Assembly: GCA_005406025.1 (NCBI GenBank)
Contig: BGZK01000085.1
Location: 186,001-250,000 of the forward strand
DNA: 64,000 nt
Source: Eumeta japonica
Lineage: Eukaryota; Arthropoda; Insecta; Lepidoptera; Psychidae
Direction of reading: 5' to 3'
Part shown: in pieces, positions 23,770 through 33,459 of the stretch
How the letters are laid out: every line of letters starts with the position of its first letter
How positions within the stretch are numbered: position 1 is the stretch's first letter
Position numbers and translations under genes: made by a program
Notes under the pieces: generated by a model
What the model was told of the DNA's origin: nothing
What the model saw: only the letters and a program-made list of their open reading frames with translations
Database searches by the model: none

Positions 23770-23925
23770 CGCACGAAGGTCGGGTCGGGCGGCCGTTACA
23801 CGTGGCGCGGACCGCGGGCGGAGGAAGAGGAGGGTGCCGATCGCCCTCTCGGACGCCCAATTGATTCGAGCGCGGGGCGCAAGCGCGCGCGCCCGCGCCC
23901 GCACGACCGATACGAAGTTGCCGCA
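23770..23925. other. GC/CpG-rich patch
   Basis: 155 bp of GC-rich DNA open in two plus and two minus frames at once (62-84 codons each), which argues that the frames reflect composition and not coding. Contains CGGGTCGGGCGGCC and alternating GCGCGCGCGC. Confidence 0.35.
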
Positions 23926-23929
23926 CTAA

Positions 23930-24530
23930 TACTTTTTAGAATAGCTATATTCCATTATATTGGGAAAATTGCAAATAACAAATATATTTCATATTGAACT
24001 ATTGATACCATCAATCTGTATCAAAACCATAACAAAATCATCCGTGAACATATATTTATATATATATAAAATATACACACATACTATACACCCAACGAAA
24101 ATGTAGTCAAAATGTAAATTTACAGAAAAGTACGATCACCTCCAAAGAAAGCCGCCACTCGAGTGCTCGTATTTTACGATATTTTAGTCTGTGACATAAC
24201 TATGTCATCTGCTATCACTTTACATATTAATGACTTGACTATACAATGAATATGCCCACTTAGGTATAAGAGAAAATATGTCCAAAGCTCCTATTATTTC
24301 GAAATCAAACAAAGATTAAACAAAGGTTTTGTATCACTAAAGTGTACTCAACATACTAACAACCTACTGTTACAAACAATGAAAGAACACAACTTGCGTC
24401 GACGCGTGGATGCATTTCCACAGAACATGTGATTTACGGTTATATTTAATTTTCAAATGTAGCCACAGCATGATTGAATTTACGTGTTACCTTTTTATGT
24501 ATGGACAGATGCAACACTACTTTCTTACGT
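23930..24530. other. AT-rich stretch, nothing recognised
   Basis: AT-rich with a TATATATATA run near 24055. No gene or element was recognised. Confidence 0.4.
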
Positions 24531-24534
24531 GTCG

Positions 24535-24720
24535 CAGGGCAAGAATATTCTTCGCGCCCTTTTCCCTTTCGCGGATATGTTCGCCCCTATGGCAGGGCCG
24601 GGGCCGCCCAAGCACCGTGTGGGCGGGCGTTAAACCACTACATACCGCCTATCGTTGAAGTAGTATTATTACCTGATCGCATCACGGCAGCGTACGGTCA
24701 TCGAAATCATACCCATAATT
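24535..24720. other. Small GC-rich patch
   Basis: GC-rich core (24585-24630, GGCCGGGGCCGCCC) with two overlapping plus frames of 82 codons that share no recognisable motif. Confidence 0.3.
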
Positions 24721-24744
24721 GACAATGAATGCAATTTATTAAAG

Positions 24745-25290
24745 GTGTCTCATAAAAATATCGGTTTTTTAACGTTCACTTTGTTTATTAATTAATAATA
24801 TAATGATACAAAAAGAAAATCTTATTATTCAAAGTTAAGTTCGTCGTATTCTATGGTCTTAACCCAACGTTCGGCAAGCTCTCCGAGACCTCGATAAAAC
24901 CATTCTTTGGACTTAGATGGAAAGAATTGCGGCACTGTATTTTCAACATCTACTCTGACAATTTTGGCCAAACAACTCAAATTTCTTTTCACGAAAGAAT
25001 TACGCCATGGATTTAGAGAATAAATACAAGTGTAACGTTGCGACGTCACGAGTAAATGCTGGATGTGGGAGAAGTTCAATACCAGCAAAAGCCTTCGAAC
25101 TTACGTCAAGTAACTTTAGCAGGATGTGGACTAACATGACACGTTGTAAGAGCATCGTTTTCGGTTTATTAACCCTGGATATCTCTGCGACAAAAATTCA
25201 TACATTCGGGGCGGCTGTTCGTTATATATCTCGGCGGTGATAATTCGACCATCGGAAATCACTGAGTTTCATAAGTAACGTCGATTCCGT
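24745..25290 (-). pseudogene. Mariner-like transposase relic, C-terminal half
   Basis: On the minus strand 25088-24825 ends in SKEWFYRGLGELAERW followed by a short tail, the typical mariner-type C-terminus (FYxxGIxxLPxRW). Upstream, in a shifted frame (about 25085-25020), IELLPHPAF corresponds to the conserved LPHPAYSPDL block. The HDN region is barely recognisable near 25140. Several frameshifts separate these pieces, and the N-terminal half is absent. Family by motif; subfamily uncertain. Confidence 0.65.
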
Positions 25291-25462
25291 ACTGAAAGTC
25301 ATACGCTTCTTTTTATTCATGTCGATAACTTATTATGTCAAGTTTCTAGTTCTGTGAAGAGAATAACTGTTTTACTTGTTTTAATGATATTGCTGCGTTA
25401 ATTGAGGGAACTTTGTTAATAAAATTAATAAATACGAAATTTATGTATAGATAAAACATAGA

Positions 25463-25768
25463 GGTGTGCTAATAATTCGAACTTACGAATTATTGGTTCC
25501 GAATTGAATATTAATATTAGATTCGAAATTCAAATAGAATAATTCGAAAATTTAAATTATCCGAAAGTTCCTCAATAATTCGATTTTTTCCGAATTATTC
25601 GAAAATTTGCGATTGTTTTCTCTTGAGTAATTGATTTTTAAACGAAAATTATATTATTCGTAAATAGAATATTTTGACATTCATTATTCGAAATTTTTCG
25701 AATTATTCATAGAATTTTGAATAATTCGAAAATTCGAATTATTCGATTCGAACTGTATTCGCACACCC
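25463..25768. mobile_element. MITE-like element rich in AATTCGAA
   Basis: The borders are complementary, AGGTGTGCTAATA at 25463 and TATTCGCACACC ending near 25767, over roughly 12-14 bp. The interior is almost entirely degenerate copies of ATTCGAAAATTCGAAT, many self-complementary, so the whole 306 bp can fold in many ways. Non-coding. The structure fits a short non-autonomous DNA transposon; superfamily unknown. Confidence 0.6.
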
Positions 25769-25799
25769 TTAATAGGATATTAATGGGAACAAAAACCAG

Positions 25800-25915
25800 A
25801 AGACACAGTGGATGAGCAAGCAGCGCAGTATTGGTTTAATCGTTTTCATAGTGGAGATTTGATGCTGGTAGATGAATCGAGCTTAGGTCGCCCACCTCTA
25901 CTGGATATGAGGCTA
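25800..25915 (+). pseudogene. Mariner transposase N-terminal fragment
   Basis: The frame from about 25808 reads QYWFNRFHSGD, then VDESSLGRPP, matching the second helix-turn-helix and the SGRP linker of mariner transposases (WFxRFxSGDFxxxDxxRSGRP). Only about 35 codons are recognisable before the sequence degenerates. It is on the opposite strand to the C-terminal relic at 24745-25290, so the two are separate insertions. Confidence 0.65.
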
Positions 25916-26129
25916 CAAAGGGAGCAGTAAAAATAGACTAAGAGCATATCGGACCATGCTCACTGGAGGGTTCCGAAGCTGTTACTACAAAGAAATGCAC
26001 TATAGATGAAAAAACTAGGTTGTTACACTTTTTCCACGTTTCCCGCATACTCGTAGAATAAGTGTAAACACTTTAGTCGCCTGTAACTAGAGAAACAAGT
26101 ACGTATGTCGACTATTACTCTGAAACTAG

Positions 26130-26490
26130 TGAAAATTAAAGTGCACCAGGGAAAGACCTTCGAAAAACTGCGCTTCAACAAAACGACGTAAGTGCCATGA
26201 AGATGCCATGAAAATATCTCCAAAACGGTACATCCGATCATCTTTAAAATAATTTTCATAGGAAGTATTTTTTTTCATATCTTTTGAACGTACGATTTGG
26301 AAAATAAACGGGAGGGGGCACAATTTCTGCTACTGTTGGAGTGATATCTCCGAGAATAATTTATTAGTCAAAAAATTGCTTAGAAAGCTTAAATTATTTT
26401 AAAAGAACTGTCAAAACGTTGATGTTTACTGAAAAAAATTTTTGTCGGCGTCTGTTGCATATATGCCCCCGCCGGAAATATTTATATTTT
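26130..26490 (-). repeat. Dispersed repeat family, copy 2 (partial)
   Basis: Shares GGGAGGGGGCACAATTTCTG, ATTGCTTAGAAA and the following A/T-rich wording with 45960-46240 in the same orientation. The TTAGTTTCG portion seen in the other copies is missing here. Confidence 0.55.
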
Positions 26491-26700
26491 GGTTTTGATC
26501 CCGATTTTAGCCCTGATCGAAACTCCAGTTCTCTTGAGATGCCATAATACTTACCTTTAACTTACGTAATTAAATTTAACATACTTTAACTCGCGTTATG
26601 CCGTTTATTTTTTTGTTATGAAACGATCTAATTTACACTCATGATCCTGATCCCGTTTTTGCTCGCGATTCCGGTCCCGAAACGATGTTGAACTTGACCT
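26490..26700. repeat. Degenerate hexamer-like repeat
   Basis: Two short blocks (about 26496-26545 and 26636-26690) of GATCCC/GATTCC/GGTCCC words, resembling the blocks at 15120, 22000 and 59745. Confidence 0.45.
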
Positions 26701-26704
26701 CTTT

Positions 26705-27170
26705 TAAACATTGAACATGAACAAAAAAACCACTATGTTTTCTTGTTCAACACCTACATCAATAAACATGAATACACAACTTGAAGCATTTAGTCAAAAA
26801 GATGTCGAATGATGAAAGCTGAGATATCTTTCAATCAGTAATCGACAATGAAAATCAAGGATTGTACATCCAACAACGAATGAATTCAATCAATAATGAT
26901 GAACCTTCCATCATGGACGTACGAAATTCTGTAAGTCTTTAAATGGACAGTTCCAGCAGTTACTTGCTTCTTATAAACGTCTGCTTTTATTTTTGCCAAA
27001 TTAAACAATTTTGATCGATCACTCGGATGCTATTCATCATCGATACTGTTACAAAATTCAATAATATGTAGATAAACACTTATCCATTTATTGGACACGT
27101 TTCAATACCAAAAGTTTAACAATTATCAAAAGTAACAGTTGCGATCGTCATTTTCGTTAATATATATACA
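26705..27170. other. AT-rich stretch, nothing recognised
   Basis: No feature was found between the hexamer block and the GC patch that carries the satellite-type element. Confidence 0.4.
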
Positions 27171-27174
27171 CAAG

Positions 27175-27264
27175 AACGCACTCGGAAGCGGCGAACTTCT
27201 AGGCGCTAGGCGTACGACGCCGACGCGGTCCGGGTATCGGCGCTGGGCAGCCGCGCATTTCCGC
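27175..27264. other. Left half of a GC-rich patch split by the 2.2-kb element
   Basis: GC/CpG-rich flank ending in the 9-bp target duplication CATTTCCGC (27256-27264). Its continuation lies beyond the element at 29494-29620, so the original patch was roughly 210 bp before insertion. Confidence 0.6.
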
Positions 27265-27328
27265 AGGTCTATCAGGTTAGCAAGGCAAATTCAGCAGAAT
27301 TGAAAAAAAAAAATTCGCCATTTTGTAG

Positions 27329-27520
27329 CTAATTTGTTGCCAATATGACGATTTTTTTGCTCGAGCCCATTCCGAAAAATCTCATATACTGCTCCCTTGA
27401 TATCAAGGTAGCAGCGTAACTCATCAAATTGCATGCTTCACCGTTAACGATCACAGTATATTTTGTTTCTAATTTGTTGCTGTAAATATAAAGAACGAAA
27501 AAAAAAAAATTTTTTGCCAT
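27329..27520 (-). other. Short open frame in the left TIR, duplicated in the right TIR
   Basis: 63 codons open on the minus strand, containing KYTVIVNGEACNLMSYAAT. The mirrored copy on the plus strand in the right TIR (about 29211-29405) keeps the same reading for most of its length. An acceptor-like TTTATATTTACAG precedes the CAACAAATTAG start of the similar stretch. The protein is unknown to me. It may be a captured exon piece or chance; the near identity of the TIRs alone keeps both copies alike. Confidence 0.3.
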
Positions 27521-27895
27521 TTCTTCTTATAATGCTATCTTGAAACCGATTTTGTCCTAATCACAAGGACGCTGAATTTTTGCTGACTCAGCAGGCATAA
27601 ATAACCAGCAACAAAATAATCGGTAGTGATTGGCCGATAAATTTAATTTTTATATTATTGCTCCATGCTATCTTGAAATCTAATCATGAAGATGCTAAAT
27701 TTGTTGCCGATCGGCGGTACTCAGGCATTGAACCAATCATCGGTAGTCATTGGCCATTTTCCATGCTATTTGAAATTATTCATCCTATCATGATGCTAAA
27801 CCGGTGCCGACCTAAGAGCCTGAATAACCAGCAACAAAATAATCGGTAGTCATTGGCCGATAATTTTAATTTTATAAATTATTTTATAAAATTAT

Positions 27896-29195
27896 CGCCA
27901 TCACTACCGATTATTTTGTTGCTTATTTAGGCATGCCTGAGTACTCGCCAGTCAGCAACAAATTCAGCATCGTCATGATTATGTTAGAAACTGCTTTCAA
28001 GATAGCGGAGCAATAATTTATAAAAATTAAAATTATCGGCCAATGACTACCGATTATTTTGTTGCTGGTTATTCAGGCATGCCTGAGTACCTGCCAGTCA
28101 GCAACAAATTCAGCATCGTCATGATTATGTTAGAAACTGCTTTCAAGATAGCATGGAGCAATAATTTATAAAAAAATTAAAATTATCGGCCAATGACTAC
28201 CGATTATTTTGTTGCTGGTTATTTAGGCATGCCTGAGTACTCTGCCGATCGGCAACAAATTTAGCATCTTCATGATTAGGTTAGAATCCGGTTTCAAGAT
28301 AGCATGGACCAATAATTTATAAAAAAATTAAAATTATCGGCCAATGACTACCGATTATTTTGTTGCTGGTTATTTAGGCATGCCTGAGTACTCTGCCGGT
28401 CAGCAACAAATTCAGCATCGTCATGATTATGTTATAAACTGCTTTCAAGATAGCATGGAGCAATAATTTATAAAAAAATTAAAATTATCGGCCAATGACT
28501 ACCGATTATTTTGTTGCTGGTTATTCAGGCATGCCTGAGTACTCTGCCGATCGGCAACAAATTTAGCATCTTCATGATTAGGTTAGAATCCGGTTTCAAG
28601 ATAGCATGGAGCAATAATTTATAAAAAAATTAAAATTATCGGCCAATGACTACCGATTATTTTGTTGCTGGTTATTTAGGCATGCCTGAGTACTCTGCCG
28701 GTCAGCAACAAATTCAGCATCGTCATGATTATGTTAGAAACTGCTTTCAAGATAGCATGGAGCAATAATTTATAAAATTAAAATTATCGGCCAATGACTA
28801 CCGATTATTTTGTTGCTGGTTATTCAGGCATGCCTGAGTACTCTGCCGATCGGCAACAAATTTAGCATCTTCATGATTAGGTTAGAATCGGTTTCAAGAT
28901 AGCATGGAGCAATAATTTATAAAAAATTAAAATTATCGGCCAATGACTACCGATTATTTTGTTGCTGGTTATTCAGGCATGCCTGAGTACTCTGCCGATC
29001 GGCAACAAATTTAGCATCTTCATGATTAGGTTAGAACCGGTTTCAAGATAGCATGGAGCAATAATTTATAAAAATTAAATTTATCGGCCAATCACTACCG
29101 ATTATTTTGTTGCTGGTTATTTAGGCATGCCTGAGTACTCTGCCAGTCAGCAACAAATTCAGCGTCCCTGGATTGGGACAAAATCGGTTTCAAGA
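27896..29195 (+). repeat. Tandem array of nine 148-151-bp units, two alternating variants
   Basis: The motif CGGCCAATG starts units at 28037, 28187, 28338, 28489, 28640, 28788, 28937 and 29085, spaced 148-151 bp; an altered first unit starts near 27896. Each unit has AGGCATGCCT, a perfect palindrome. Variant A carries GCCGATCGGC, also a perfect palindrome, and CATCTTCATGATTAGG. Variant B carries GCCGGTCAGC or GCCAGTCAGC and CATCGTCATGATTATG. The order is B B A B A B A A B, i.e. a dimeric higher-order repeat in the middle. Confidence 0.93.
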
Positions 29196-29493
29196 TAGCA
29201 TTATAAGAAATGGCAAAAAAAAAATTTTTTTTTTTTTTTCGTTCTTTATATTTACAGCAACAAATTAGAAACAAAATATACTGTGATCGTTAACGGTGAA
29301 GCATGCAATTTGATGAGTTACGCTGCTACCTTGATATCAAGGGAGCAGTATATGCGATTTTTCGGAATGGGCTCGAGCAAAAAAATCGTCATATTGGCAA
29401 CTAATTAGCAACAAATTAGCTACAAAATGGCGAATTTTTTTTTTTTCAATTCTGCTGATTTTGCCTTGCTAACCTGATAGACCTCATTTCCGC

Positions 29494-29620
29494 GCGCCGC
29501 CGGCCTTCGCGACTAGCGCACGGTGTCTCTTGCGCCGCGGCGTATTACGACCACGCGTCCGATATCCCCCTACGAACGTCACGAAGCCCGTGCATCCTTT
29601 TCGCGCATACAGTTCGATTT
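29494..29620. other. Right half of the split GC-rich patch
   Basis: GC/CpG-rich sequence immediately after the second target duplication; together with 27175-27264 it forms the pre-insertion patch. No coding content. Confidence 0.55.
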
Positions 29621-29879
29621 CCACGCACGTACATGTATGTATATAATTGTTTGAAATATAATCGAAAAGAAATAACTATTACGAACAAACAATATATGAT
29701 ATTGCATATACACGTAACTAATTTACAACTCGGTGAGAAACAATTACTTAAACACAGATTAGGTGATGGCAGAATGGAAGAAAAGAGATTTGGAATCTCT
29801 ATAGAACTCGTTAGGAAACTTGGCTAAATTGTAACTTTATGTTTATAATTTCTATAAATTCCATAATTAGGACCAATTA

Positions 29880-29975
29880 TTAGAGACCGCGGGCCTGTCG
29901 CTCGTGGCAGGCGCGTGTCGATAGGCGGCTCCGCCGCTGGCCGCAACTTCCTTTCTCCGGCCCGCACGCATATCG
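29880..29975. other. Small GC-rich patch
   Basis: About 95 GC-rich bp (GGCGGCTCCGCCGCTGGCCGC) with a short hairpin, CGGCTCCGCCG. Non-coding as far as can be seen. Confidence 0.3.
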
Positions 29976-29979
29976 GTCT

Positions 29980-30995
29980 CGTGAGAAATGTGTGCTATCA
30001 ATACGCTCATGGATATAGCTTTTATTATCAATAGAATGATAATTTGTAATTGCTTTTTAGCGATTGCATTGTTTTGTAAGTACTTAAATTAACACTATGA
30101 CCTAATACTATTATTTCACATTTTCAAAGACTTCCGAAAAATGAATTACATTTTAAATAACATCGCGAAAAACAGTATTCACGCTATTTAATGTTAATTT
30201 TATAATAGTTCCACAGACAACAAAAACAATTTTCAATATTTTAATTTCTACAGTGGATTAGGCTTCAATAGTTTAAACATTTTTTAGGCTCCGTTATCAA
30301 AAAATTACGTCGATTTTTAAAGTTATAATCATAAAGTATTCATCTATGACTGTGAAGTAATTACCTTCAATTTGTTTCACGACTTTATTAAAATTATATA
30401 AAATAAAAATTTGCACGTAATTTAGACGAGGACAAAAAAATGTCCTGGGTTATAATGTAAAGTCTGTCTGAAAAATATTATATTTTTCCATACTATATTA
30501 TTTCTTCAATAGTATGTTATTACACAATATAGTACCTTAAGCGCTCTTATAATATTGGCAGCCCAGTGCTTAATACGAAATGAAAATTGGCTTCTCCCTA
30601 TAGGGTTTATTGTAATTAGATTACACTACTTTTCCCGTTACGAGTCAATTTCAATTAAGTTCCGATTCAGTAATTAATAAAAACTCCGCGTGCGCTCTAT
30701 GGTAATATTTATTATACGAAACATTTTGTATCGTATTGCTTTCGATCTAATTTTAATCTTATCTATATGTTCATCTTTATACCTACTTCTCGAGAATCTA
30801 CCGAGATCCAGAAACATGTGCAAATCGTTCGGCAATCCGGCTTCCGAATATGTCCGTCGTTGATTAGATGTGATTTTTTAACGAGATTACACTTTTAAGG
30901 ACCGAGGCATGTTGCGCCACGTTTACACAATTGCCGGATACGATATTGGCAATTCTAGCAGGTTCAACACTTTGAATTCTCACAAACACGGAACA
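29980..30995. other. AT-rich stretch, nothing recognised
   Basis: AT-rich DNA without recognisable genes, repeats or RNA features. Confidence 0.4.
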
Positions 30996-30999
30996 GGGT

Positions 31000-31110
31000 G
31001 TCGGTGGTGGTGATGCGTGCGCGCGGCAATCGCTAAATAAACCTGCAAGGCTGAAGCAATTGAACGTAGCGCGCGCTGTCGCGAGCGCCGCCTACTCCAG
31101 GCATCACACG
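31000..31110. other. GC-rich patch
   Basis: GC-rich patch with GCGCGC words and a GGTGGTGGTGATG run. The 62-codon minus frame has no recognised motif. Confidence 0.3.
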
Positions 31111-31114
31111 ACAC

Positions 31115-32055
31115 ACAAACATAATTGGTCGGAAATTCTCGTCGTTTGTAAAAATTGAAACTTTTCATAGAAACAGTAGGTACCTATTGGGGCTAGCTTC
31201 GTTACATTAATTATCTAAACGAGTTGTCATAATGTTATTGTTGATTATTTTTACTGGTCCTCTAGTGATGATTCTGTCAATTTGGCTAGTATCCAACTAA
31301 CGGAATTCTATAGCTAAAAGTAAGTTTCCGTAACAAAGAGTGTTTTATAGTAATGACGATTAGCCGACTACATTCAAGGAAAAATTTTCATGGATTTATA
31401 AATAAAACTGAAATCATTTTGTAAAATTTGTTCAAGTCTAAAGAACTTAATTTTAATGTGATAAAATCATTTCAAATTTTAACTCAATAAGGAAAAAATG
31501 GAACCCTTATAAAAACACATTTATGTCCGTCTGTTAAGATCCTCTTTTTCAAAAAGCAATAGAAACATTGAGATGTAATTAATATAAAATACTACGTCTA
31601 CACGGGTCTTTAGGTATTTCAAGTTTCTAAATTAAGATAATCAAAAAACACGGTTATCGTGCCATATTTGATATTCGCCAACTCACTCATCAAAACTTGT
31701 AGAAACTTCTTCTTGACCCAGAATTGTGTCACGCAAAAAGCAATGTTTTACAGCAGAAGTAAAAGGAATAATGCAAATATTATTGATTTGTCGTGATCGC
31801 ATTTTTTCTTTTTGGGTTTACAAAATACATAACATTAAATATGAGAGAAAATTTTACACCCTTTCGATACTAAAATTGAAGGTGTTCAAAAAAATTTGGA
31901 GTTACATTTTTTTTCGAAATATGTATTTGAAGAAACTTTATGAACCTTCCAGGGGCAAGTCCTAGTCGCATTTTTTGTTCAGTTTTTTTTTAATATATAT
32001 TTTCACACAATATCGTCATACACACGCTTCAATGCAAAACGCTGCCAACAATTTA
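31115..32055. other. AT-rich stretch, nothing recognised
   Basis: AT-rich. The 79-codon plus frame at 31726-31965 is Lys/Ile/Phe-rich, typical of random A/T-rich sequence. Confidence 0.4.
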
Positions 32056-32059
32056 CAAA

Positions 32060-32715
32060 TCGGCGAGTCATTACAACGGCGAAACCACGGTCACCGGCAG
32101 CGACACTGGGCGTCGCCGTCGCATCGTGCGAGACAATAGTCTAATCATAATCTACCGCGGCGTACGATAAGTATATATATGGAGCGGTCGGTACGGCGCC
32201 TAAGTACACGTATGTCACGATCTATTTCGGGAAACCCTCCGCGATAGAAGTCGTACGTGAACTCGTACCGAAGCGAAGGCAACACCGGGTCGGCGGCGCG
32301 CGCGCACACACGCCGCCCGACTCCCGAGGCGCGACTTCGGCGAAGTGACTCATCGTCGGCACGCTTCAAGGTGACTAAAGGTTCGGCCGAACCCGTGACG
32401 ATGAGCGTTCTAGCCGTCCGGCGCCACTTATGCATCGCCGGCGATGATTCCTTTCGGCTTCGAGTCATCGCATCGTTTACGACACCGCTGCATACGATGA
32501 TAACGCTCCGTGCGCGTCTGACGTTCGAGATATAAATAACGTATTCGTAGCGCTCATACACGCCTGTTGACCGACTGTCGAGAACTAAACGCGCGCGATA
32601 AAGCTTGCATCTCTTCCTTGAAACGGGGCGTTGAACGTAACAGCGATAAATATTACACAACGCCGGCGGCAGACGGCCTCCGGGCGCCGGCGCGCTGCGC
32701 CCACGCGCGCTCTAC
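32060..32715. promoter_or_regulatory. Long CpG-rich block, candidate regulatory region or promoter
   Basis: About 650 bp of CpG-dense DNA, the longest such block left of the exon. The minus strand is open for 171 codons (32660-32145) and the plus strand for 92 codons (32257-32535); neither product is recognised. A TATATATA box at about 32172-32179 could serve either strand. An AP-1-like TGACTCATC lies at 32346 and CpG dinucleotides are frequent throughout. A promoter or enhancer in the MED13 intron is more likely than a gene, but an unannotated single-exon gene is not ruled out. Confidence 0.35.
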
Positions 32716-32803
32716 ACTACCGTGGAATTTTTTCGTTACTTAACCTGGACTAAATACAATATAACATGTAAAATACAAATTTTAACTTTTCAAGTAAGCT
32801 ATG

Positions 32804-33280
32804 TTTTGACGTGACAACGTCTTAAATTAGGTTGCGGCTGGGAGTCACTTTGAAAAAGTGTAACGCTCGGTAACGTAACGATGAGTCACCGAACGAGAGA
32901 GAGGCCCGCCGAATGCCTTGCGTCTCTCTCCACTCAACTATGATCGGTCTGCCGCGCGCGCAGCACTAGAGAATTAGTGCATAGCTTGCAAATGTATTGC
33001 AAGTTATTGTATGTATATTTGTATATAAATACGTATGTATGTGTAAAGGTAAAAATAAAATTTTGTTAATATGAAATTCAGTGCGAGATTCTTTGTATAA
33101 ATTAATGTTTTAAATATAATTCTTTGTATAAATAAATGTTTTAAATTGTTACTATTATTTCATCCTTCTTCCTACTATACGAATGAATATTCACATTAAA
33201 ATGATTTTACCATTCAAAGTCGTTGTCACGTAAAACTTTCGCCCGTATACCGACTTTACAGGCAACCAAATTTTTTTTTT
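32804..33280 (-). mobile_element. MITE-like dispersed repeat, copy B (inverted partner of 3661-4119)
   Basis: The reverse complement of 3661-4119 with few differences. It begins TTTTGACGTGACAACG at 32804 and ends GGCAACCAAATTTT near 33280. The strong similarity implies both copies moved from one source fairly recently relative to the mariner relics. Confidence 0.75.
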
Positions 33281-33415
33281 TAAATTCTGAGTAAGTCAGC
33301 AAAAGGCAGTCGTGAACAAGTCACAATTACATTAGAATATAACCCATCCACATTTATAGTCTCGTAATGTGTGCAATATTTTGTACATACCGTACACAAA
33401 AGTCTTAGTCACAAG

Positions 33416-33456
33416 AAGCCCCCAAAAGTACACAGAATGGGTACTTTTGGGGGCTT
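33416..33456. repeat. 16-bp perfect hairpin
   Basis: AAGCCCCCAAAAGTAC (33416-33431) and GTACTTTTGGGGGCTT (33441-33456) pair perfectly across a 9-nt loop. Stable because of the C5/G5 block. Confidence 0.85.
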
Positions 33457-33459
33457 ATA

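Larger units (their letters stand above)
27265..29484. mobile_element. 2.2-kb TIR element with a satellite-like 150-bp tandem core
   Basis: The ends are complementary, starting AGGTCTATCAGGTTAGC at 27265 and finishing with its complement at 29484. About 270 bp at each end (27265-27530 and 29213-29484) are nearly identical inverted repeats. The insertion is bordered by the 9-bp direct duplication CATTTCCGC (27256-27264 and 29485-29493). Inside lie three degraded units in one orientation (27531-27875) and then nine in the opposite orientation (27896-29195). No transposase is encoded. A 9-bp target duplication with long TIRs is the hallmark of Mutator-like elements, and the tandem core recalls foldback and satellite-bearing DNA transposons; family assignment is inference. 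Confidence 0.88.

Noticed and set aside
27896..29195. Free-standing centromeric-type satellite
   Set aside because: The array lies wholly between long TIRs and a target duplication, so it is part of a transposon copy.
32145..32660. 171-codon minus-strand frame as a confident gene
   Set aside because: It lies in CpG-rich DNA where stops are rare, a second frame is open on the other strand, and no domain or start context supports it; kept only as a candidate regulatory block.
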